Part shown: positions 40,707 through 43,500 of the stretch, piece by piece | Position numbering within the stretch: the first letter of the stretch is position 1 | How the letters are laid out: every line of letters begins with the position of its first letter | Assembly (NCBI GenBank): GCA_002710215.1 | Contig: PAJQ01000004.1 | Coordinates: forward strand, 1 to 43,500 | Direction of reading: 5' to 3' | Origin: Chloroflexota bacterium | GTDB lineage: Bacteria; Chloroflexota; Dehalococcoidia; Lucifugimonadales; UBA3495 | DNA length: 43,500 nucleotides | The notes under the pieces: model-generated | The model's database searches: none | Seen by the model: only the letters and a program-made list of their open reading frames with translations | Told to the model about the DNA's origin: nothing | Position numbers and translations under genes: made by a program

Positions 40707-41320
40707 AGTTGCACCTGGTGCGTCATGGAGAGACCGAATGGAACAAGCTGGGCAGATTTCAAGGCCAACAGGACATCGCTTTGAATCCTCGTGGCCTGGC
40801 CCAGGCCAAGGAAACCGCCCGCGCGATGGCGGATGATGGGGTGATAGCTCTGTACTCCAGCCCGTTGCAAAGGACGATGCAGGTAGCCAATGAAATATCC
40901 CGCTTGACCAGCGTGCCGGTGGTGCCTTTGCCCGGAGTCAAGGAATTGAATTTGGGCGAGCTTGAGGGGGTTACCGGCGAAGAGATGCGCACCATTTGGC
41001 CCGACGTGTACTCCGCCTGGAGTCAAGACCCCGGCACGTTATCCATGCCCAAGGGCGAGTCTCTATCCCAACTCCAAGACCGTGCCTGGCGTTCCCTCCA
41101 GGAAGTGGAGAAAGCCCACTCTGGCGATGATGTGATTGTGGTGGTCTCGCATAACTTTGCTATCCGCACCATGATCCACAAAGTCTTGGGGTTGCCACTG
41201 ACCAATTTCCACCGGTTATCCCTGGATCTAAGCTCGGTTAGCACTGTCGAATACACCTCTAGGGGCCGGCGTCTGACCTGTTACAACTTCACCGGGCACT
41301 TGTCCCCGGAAAACCGTTAG
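40703..41320 (+). CDS. Histidine phosphatase family protein (phosphoglycerate mutase-like)
   Basis: The 205-residue protein begins MKLHLVRHGETEWNKLGRFQGQQDIALNPRGLAQAKETARAM, the RHGE phosphohistidine motif of the family. LYSSPLQRTMQVANEI, ELNLGELEGVTGEEM and the second His in IVVVSHNFAIRTMI complete the active site. It may be a cofactor-independent-type phosphatase such as CobC or GpmB; the substrate cannot be told. The start is GTG 40703 and overlaps the CorC stop by four bases, so the two are translationally coupled. tilS starts 10 bp after its stop, making a three-gene run. Confidence 0.93.
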   Translation: MKLHLVRHGETEWNKLGRFQGQQDIALNPRGLAQAKETARAMADDGVIALYSSPLQRTMQVANEISRLTSVPVVPLPGVKELNLGELEGVTGEEMRTIWPDVYSAWSQDPGTLSMPKGESLSQLQDRAWRSLQEVEKAHSGDDVIVVVSHNFAIRTMIHKVLGLPLTNFHRLSLDLSSVSTVEYTSRGRRLTCYNFTGHLSPENR

Positions 41321-41329
41321 AAGGGACTT

Positions 41330-42862
41330 ATGGCAAGCGTGGCCAGCCTGGAACAGCAAGTAGCGGCGGCCCTACGCCGTATGGGTCTCTCCGGCAACGA
41401 CAGTATCTTGGTTCTGGGAGTGTCCGGGGGATCCGATTCCTCTGCTCTTCTCTATAGTCTGCACCGGCTACAAGAGTCCCATCGGCTAAGACTCCACGTC
41501 GCCCATCTGAACCACAACTTTCGCGGCGATGAAGCCGATGAAGATGCCCGATTCGTTGAATCTTTGGCCAACGAGTTAAACCTGCCTGCCACTGTGGAAA
41601 AACAAGATCCCACGGAATACCGGCGAGACCGGTCGATCTCATCTTTCGAGCAACTGGCCAGGGAGATGCGCTATATCTTCATGGCCCGGGTGGCTGACGA
41701 ACTTGGAGCCTCGGCGGTGGCGGTTGGACACACTGCCGATGACCAGGCGGAAACCGTTTTACAACATGTGTTGCGAGGCTCCGGACTCCACGGTCTGCAG
41801 GGAATGACGGAGTCGGCGCCCTGGCCATGGCCAATGGGCTATCCTAATCTGCGTATATTCCGTCCCCTGCTGGGGGTGACCAAAAAGGACACGCTGGCCT
41901 ACTGCCGGGAGTTGGGGCGGGACATTCGCGACGATAGCGGCAATTATCTGTCACGGTTCACCCGAAACCGGGTTAGGCATCGCTTGTTGCCTCTGCTCGC
42001 CGACGAGTTCAACCCCCGGGTTAGAGAGGCTTTGGCGCGTTTGGCGAGGACGGCGGCTTCGGACCTGGATTTTATGGAGGGCGAAGTGTCACGGGTGTGG
42101 CCCGAATTAGCCACGGTAACTGACAACGACGTGAGCTTCGACCTCAGGCGAATGACGGCCCTTCACCCTTCATTGCAGCGGCTGGCGTTGCGGCGGGGTT
42201 ATTCCGCGCTGACCGGAGACACCCGGCGGCTACGGGAGAGCCACTTGATCGCCATGGCCGAGCTTGTATCGGGCCGAGCCACGGTGGGAACAGTGCAGTT
42301 GCCACAGGGCGCCCGGCTGCTCCGGGCCTATGATCGTTTAATCCTGTCACGAGCAACTGAGTTGCCATGCCCCTTACCCGGTTTTCAAGGAGATCATCCC
42401 TTGGCGTTGCCATCTGAGGGAGGGTCCGAAGTGAATGTGTCAGTGGCGGGCTGGCAAGTCACCCTGCGGGCGGGAATCCCCCCAGATGGAGTTGGCGGTC
42501 AAGGAAGCCCTTGGGGCCGTCCTGAACAGTCTGATTGGCCATCGGCCATCCCCGATGAACCTGATTCCTCATTCAAGTGGTCCGCTTGGCTGGACAGGGA
42601 GTCCCTAGGAGAAGAGCTGTCTTTGAGGACTCGGCTTCCTGGGGACCGGTTTCAGCCCCTGGGCATGAGCCGGGAGAAGAAGCTTCAAGACTTTTTCACC
42701 GACGCCAAAGTGCCCCGGTCCTGGCGGGACCGGGTGCCGCTATTGGTTTCCCAGCGCGGCATCGCTTGGGTCGCGGGGCACAGGATCGCCCACTGGGCGG
42801 CGATTAAGATAGGGGAACTTGACGGCCATCCGGCAGTTTGGGTTGAAATAAAGCCGCAGTAG
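41330..42862 (+). CDS. tilS: tRNA(Ile)-lysidine synthase TilS
   Basis: TilS adds lysine to C34 of the tRNA(Ile2) CAU anticodon, changing its identity to AUA decoding. The N-terminal PP-loop ATPase motif VLGVSGGSDSSALLYSL is near residue 25, with LRLHVAHLNHNFRGDEADEDARF, AVGHTADDQAETVLQHVLRGSGLHGL and RPLLGVTKKDTLAYCRELGRDIRDDSGN characteristic of TilS. The C-terminal domain ends with LSLRTRLPGDRFQPLGMSREKKLQDFFTDAKVPRSWRDRVPLL...RIAHWAAIKIGE, the usual TilS substrate-binding module. At 510 residues it is somewhat longer than the E. coli protein. It is the last gene of the corC-phosphatase-tilS run. The start ATG 41330 has AAGGG upstream. Confidence 0.96.
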   Translation: MASVASLEQQVAAALRRMGLSGNDSILVLGVSGGSDSSALLYSLHRLQESHRLRLHVAHLNHNFRGDEADEDARFVESLANELNLPATVEKQDPTEYRRDRSISSFEQLAREMRYIFMARVADELGASAVAVGHTADDQAETVLQHVLRGSGLHGLQGMTESAPWPWPMGYPNLRIFRPLLGVTKKDTLAYCRELGRDIRDDSGNYLSRFTRNRVRHRLLPLLADEFNPRVREALARLARTAASDLDFMEGEVSRVWPELATVTDNDVSFDLRRMTALHPSLQRLALRRGYSALTGDTRRLRESHLIAMAELVSGRATVGTVQLPQGARLLRAYDRLILSRATELPCPLPGFQGDHPLALPSEGGSEVNVSVAGWQVTLRAGIPPDGVGGQGSPWGRPEQSDWPSAIPDEPDSSFKWSAWLDRESLGEELSLRTRLPGDRFQPLGMSREKKLQDFFTDAKVPRSWRDRVPLLVSQRGIAWVAGHRIAHWAAIKIGELDGHPAVWVEIKPQ

Positions 42863-42906
42863 GGACCTAATTATTGCAGTACTGAGCCATAAGTACGTCT
42901 ATATTG

Positions 42907-42915
42907 TGTTATAAT
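42907..42915 (+). promoter_or_regulatory. Extended -10 promoter of the Phd-type antitoxin gene
   Basis: TGTTATAAT carries the TG extension and a perfect TATAAT (42910-42915) about 55 bp before the ATG. No good -35 box is visible, as is usual for extended -10 promoters. Confidence 0.6.
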
Positions 42916-42969
42916 ATTGATATAAAAGTGGTTACAACTTGCAACGGCTTGGGTCTGTAAAGGACAGAA

Positions 42970-43374
42970 ATGGTTAATTTCAACTGCGTTGAATGCGGGA
43001 ACGAGTTCGAGGCCGCAGGGGCCCGCGTCTGGCGCTGCCCGGCTTGCACTGAAAAAACCAAATCAGAGGGTGAAGGGCAGAAACCGCCCAAAAGCCAGGG
43101 CTATAAGGTCATTCGAGAAGAGGTTGGCGTGCGAGAGTTGAAAGCCAACCCCACCGAACTCATTCGTATGCTTGAGGAGACACCCGGCTTGGAAATCATT
43201 ATCACTCGCTACGGGAAACCATCGGCCAAGTTGGTGTCGCTGAAAGAGACTTCGGAAGAAATACCCTGGCCGGAGCGGGTTAGCTTGCGTGGTACGTGGG
43301 CCCACATGCATGAACTGACCGACGAGGATTTCGCAGAAGCCAAGAAGATCTGGGAACCTCGGACTGATGTATGA
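42970..43374 (+). CDS. Phd/YefM-type antitoxin with N-terminal zinc ribbon
   Basis: The 134-residue protein combines two parts. Residues 1-27 are a zinc ribbon, C6-V-E-C9 and C23-P-A-C26, with a charged linker after. From residue 48 is a Phd/YefM antitoxin domain: VIREEVGVRELKANPTELIRMLEETPGLEIIITRYGKPSAKLVSLKETSEE, with the typical VxELKANxxxL...I.ITRxGKPxAxLV pattern. The C-terminal tail (WPERVSLRGTWAHMHELTDEDFAEAKKIWEPRTDV) would bind the toxin. A PIN-domain toxin starts eight bases before its stop codon in another frame (43367). Phd antitoxins normally have no zinc ribbon, so this is an unusual architecture. Start ATG 42970, with an AAAGGA box about eight bases before it. Confidence 0.85.
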   Translation: MVNFNCVECGNEFEAAGARVWRCPACTEKTKSEGEGQKPPKSQGYKVIREEVGVRELKANPTELIRMLEETPGLEIIITRYGKPSAKLVSLKETSEEIPWPERVSLRGTWAHMHELTDEDFAEAKKIWEPRTDV

Positions 43375-43500
43375 TCCGGCGAAGCCCGTCTATATCGTGG
43401 ACACTCACGCCCTGTTCTGGTATCGGCAGGATTCCAGCAAGCTGAGTCCGGCAGCAGACGCTGTGTTTAGGCTGGCTCTGGCCGGAGGGGCCTACATCTT
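43367..43500 (+). CDS. PIN-domain toxin (VapC-like), partial
   Basis: The gene starts at ATG 43367, overlapping the antitoxin's last eight bases, and runs off the window edge. The visible start reads MYDPAKPVYIVDTHALFWYRQDSSKLSPAADAVF, containing the first PIN acidic residue in VDTHALFW, typical of VapC-type ribonucleases paired with Phd antitoxins. The rest of the active site is beyond the edge. The overlap indicates translational coupling with the antitoxin. An alternative start at 43371 would give a different frame without a PIN motif. Confidence 0.8.
   Translation, partial: MYDPAKPVYIVDTHALFWYRQDSSKLSPAADAVFRLALAGGAYI

Noticed and set aside
43371-43500. A start at ATG 43371 for the toxin gene
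   Set aside because: That frame reads MIRRSPSISWTL and has no PIN pattern; the frame from 43367 has VDTHALFW.
1-43500. CRISPR arrays, tRNA genes, insertion sequences or prophage genes
   Set aside because: No regularly spaced direct repeats, cloverleaf-like sequences, transposases, integrases or phage structural genes were seen. The inverted-repeat elements have no transposase.

Overview
The window is a GC-rich, densely packed bacterial chromosome segment with no phage or insertion sequence. The gene mix suggests a Chloroflexota bacterium, perhaps of the Dehalococcoidia/SAR202 kind: LLM-class flavin monooxygenase, orphan groEL, stand-alone carboxyltransferase, T-box-controlled ilvB, DUF1800 and NHL-repeat proteins, and many GTG/TTG starts. 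This placement is inference from content and style; no rRNA or other phylogenetic marker was compared.

Layout. 1-6.3 kb (minus strand): a partial, frameshifted beta-propeller lipoprotein, a dUTPase-like protein, a groEL without groES, folK/folP and a RidA-family protein. 6.6-10.7 kb (plus): acyl-CoA carboxyltransferase, LLM oxidoreductase and rarA. 10.9-12.6 kb (minus): isochorismatase-like hydrolase and threonine aldolase. 12.8-18.9 kb (plus): alpha/beta hydrolase, lspA (with a zinc-ribbon tail) and rluD, then gltX and glnS. 19.0-19.6 kb: a hicAB toxin-antitoxin pair whose hicA is frameshifted. 19.6-22.1 kb (minus): NHL-repeat and DUF1800 proteins. 22.2-22.65 kb is an AT-rich gap with a promoter, leading to a metallo-beta-lactamase-fold hydrolase. 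23.6-27.1 kb (minus): mtaB, a PaREP1/HEPN-like protein and a ThDP-dependent acetolactate-synthase-like enzyme. 27.4-31.7 kb (plus): an iron-ADH-like protein lacking part of the metal site, a GMC oxidoreductase and fumC. 31.8-35.9 kb: a small helix-turn-helix protein, a DUF4349 lipoprotein, and ilvB behind a well-defined T-box leader. 35.9-39.1 kb: an unusual AhpD-like/winged-helix fusion, a two-TM membrane protein and tsaD. 39.3-42.9 kb (plus): CorC/HlyC-type transporter, histidine phosphatase and tilS. 43.0 kb to the edge: a zinc-ribbon Phd-type antitoxin and the start of its PIN toxin.

Most genes are housekeeping: tRNA charging and modification (gltX, glnS, tsaD, tilS, mtaB), folate, branched-chain amino acids, recombination and lipoprotein processing. 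The least ordinary parts are the Ile-type T-box on an isolated ilvB, the AhpD-like/winged-helix fusion, the zinc-ribbon antitoxin, the zinc-ribbon tail on LspA, and a family of at least five intergenic GCTGATAGCTGAAAGC-type inverted repeats. Two genes (the propeller lipoprotein and hicA) each look restored by adding one base to a homopolymer run, so sequence error is a live explanation. I did not find a clear multi-gene defence or otherwise novel system inside this window.
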